This document shows, one piece after another, positions 47,140-47,994 of a DNA stretch of 47,994 bases. Below the pieces are notes generated by a model. It made no database searches. It was given only the letters and a program-made list of their open reading frames with translations, and was not told the origin of the DNA. Position 1 is the stretch's first letter; each line of letters begins with the position of its first letter. This DNA comes from Prochlorococcus sp. AG-347-K10 (lineage in GTDB: Bacteria; Cyanobacteriota; Cyanobacteriia; PCC-6307; Cyanobiaceae). The position numbers and the translations under genes are program-made. Location of the stretch: NCBI GenBank assembly GCA_003278955.1, contig QCCB01000010.1, forward strand, positions 1 to 47,994, written 5' to 3'.

Positions 47140-47994
47140 ATGGAATTCTCTTTATCAGAATTAAACGATGTTTTGGGGGGTATTAGAAATCTGAGCGAGG
47201 GGAAAGGAGATTCCTTAAAATTTAAAAATATAAGTATTGATAGTAGAACTTTATTAAAAAATGATCTTTTTATAGCTATCAAGGGTAAAAATTTTGACGG
47301 ACACAGTTTTCTTCCAGAGGTTTTAAATAAAGGAGTTAAATCAGTAGTAATTAAAAAAGGGATGCAGAGATTACTGCCTAGTAATTTTCCTTATTGGGTT
47401 GTAAGTGATACAACAGAGGCTTTTCAAAAATTAGCATTGCTAAAAAGAAAAAAATTAAATATCCCCATTGTTGCAATAACTGGCTCAGTGGGTAAAACCA
47501 CAACAAAAGAAATGATTGGTGGAGTTTTAAATAAAATTGGAAGAATTAAATTATCTCATGCAAATTTCAATAATGAGATTGGAGTTGGTCTTACTATTCT
47601 TGCTACAGATATAGAAGATAAAGTTTTAGTTCTTGAGATGGGGATGAGAGGTCTTGGACAGATCGAGAATTTATCTAAATATAGTGAACCCGATATTGCA
47701 GTTATTACTAACATTGGGACAGCTCATATTGGATTGTTGGGCTCAAAAAAAAATATTACTCATGCAAAGTGTGAAATTAGTAAGTTCTTAAATCCAAAGG
47801 GAGTTGTAATAATTCCAGCAAATGATCCATTCCTAGAAAAAACTTTAAAAGGATTTTGGAAAGGTAGAGTGATTACAGTAAAACTATTAAATATAGAAAA
47901 TCAAAAGGATAGTTTTAAAAAAGATAATAATTTGCGAGGATTTTATAATCCTTCGAATAAAACAATTTTAATTGAAGAAAATACCTTTGAAATT
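47140..47994 (+). CDS. murF: UDP-N-acetylmuramoyl-tripeptide--D-alanyl-D-alanine ligase (MurF), 3' truncated
   Basis: An open frame starts at ATG 47140, 7 bp after the glgA stop, and runs off the right edge; 285 codons are visible without a stop. It is a Mur-ligase: SIDSRTLLKNDLFIAIKG (N-terminal UDP-sugar domain), ATP loop PIVAITGSVGKTTTKEMI near residues 109-126, NFNNEIGVGLTILA, VLEMGMRGLGQIENL and AVITNIGTAHIGLLGS. The FNNEIGVGLT and GMRGxGxI motifs are those of MurF rather than MurC, D or E. MurF adds D-Ala-D-Ala to UDP-MurNAc-tripeptide in peptidoglycan synthesis. The C-terminal domain lies outside the window. Confidence 0.93.
   Translation, partial: MEFSLSELNDVLGGIRNLSEGKGDSLKFKNISIDSRTLLKNDLFIAIKGKNFDGHSFLPEVLNKGVKSVVIKKGMQRLLPSNFPYWVVSDTTEAFQKLALLKRKKLNIPIVAITGSVGKTTTKEMIGGVLNKIGRIKLSHANFNNEIGVGLTILATDIEDKVLVLEMGMRGLGQIENLSKYSEPDIAVITNIGTAHIGLLGSKKNITHAKCEISKFLNPKGVVIIPANDPFLEKTLKGFWKGRVITVKLLNIENQKDSFKKDNNLRGFYNPSNKTILIEENTFEI

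Overview
The window is a stretch of core chromosome from a picocyanobacterium, most likely high-light-adapted Prochlorococcus. The evidence is very AT-rich DNA, gene spacing mostly under 100 bp, several TTG/GTG starts, and a cyanobacterial gene set: plastocyanin, NDH-1 subunits NdhL and NdhD, MenB/MenD for phylloquinone, cyAbrB, Ycf51-like and TamB-like proteins, a MntC-type manganese transporter, and glycogen genes. The strain cannot be named from the sequence alone. I count 47 protein genes, two of them cut by the window edges (dnaA at the left, murF at the right), and one tRNA, tRNA-Leu(UAA). There is no phage, insertion sequence, CRISPR array, rRNA or genomic-island signature, and no gene-free stretch longer than about 200 bp.

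Layout. 1-4.1 kb: 3' end of dnaA, then a divergent glutathione pair (a long GST-family protein and glutathione reductase), then a cation/Ca exchanger. 4.2-7 kb: pyrC, tRNA-Leu, ndhL-DUF3007-trpA. 7-10.4 kb: cyAbrB, a YciI-like protein, and a minus-strand group with hisIE, a group-2-type sigma factor, a YkvA/DUF1232 protein and a small HTH protein. 10.5-16.1 kb: a QueD/PTPS-like enzyme, then minus-strand clpB, petE, an SDR epimerase and hemE. 16.2-21.3 kb: a minus-strand group reading Ycf51-like, HhH/DUF4332-like, small secreted protein, CocE-type hydrolase, glgB. 21.3-27.7 kb: tamB-like gene, proA, folB, lipase-like hydrolase. 27.7-36.7 kb: a minus-strand run with an Arg/Gly-rich protein, trpS, thrS, glk, thrB, ndhD and an M3 oligopeptidase. 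36.9-42 kb: a DUF697 membrane protein followed by the three-gene Mn ABC transporter and a DUF4336 protein. 42-48 kb: DUF760 protein and lepB on minus, then menD, menB, glgA and murF on plus.

How the genes fit together. Carbohydrate storage is represented at two places (glgB, glgA) along with glucokinase. Photosynthetic electron transport is served by plastocyanin, the NDH-1 subunits, the phylloquinone enzymes, heme/chlorophyll precursor supply (hemE) and manganese uptake, since Mn is needed by photosystem II. Amino-acid and nucleotide genes (pyrC, trpA, hisIE, proA, thrB) and two aminoacyl-tRNA synthetases fill the rest.

I did not find a convincing new multi-gene system such as a defence or mobile system. 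The points most worth a second look are modest: a ribbon-helix-helix-like, Arg/Gly-rich protein overlapping trpS; the Mn transporter flanked by two uncharacterised families; a sigma factor-YkvA-HTH cluster with phased AT repeats upstream; a PTPS homologue whose HGH zinc motif reads HGY; and very tight convergent gene ends with little room for terminators.
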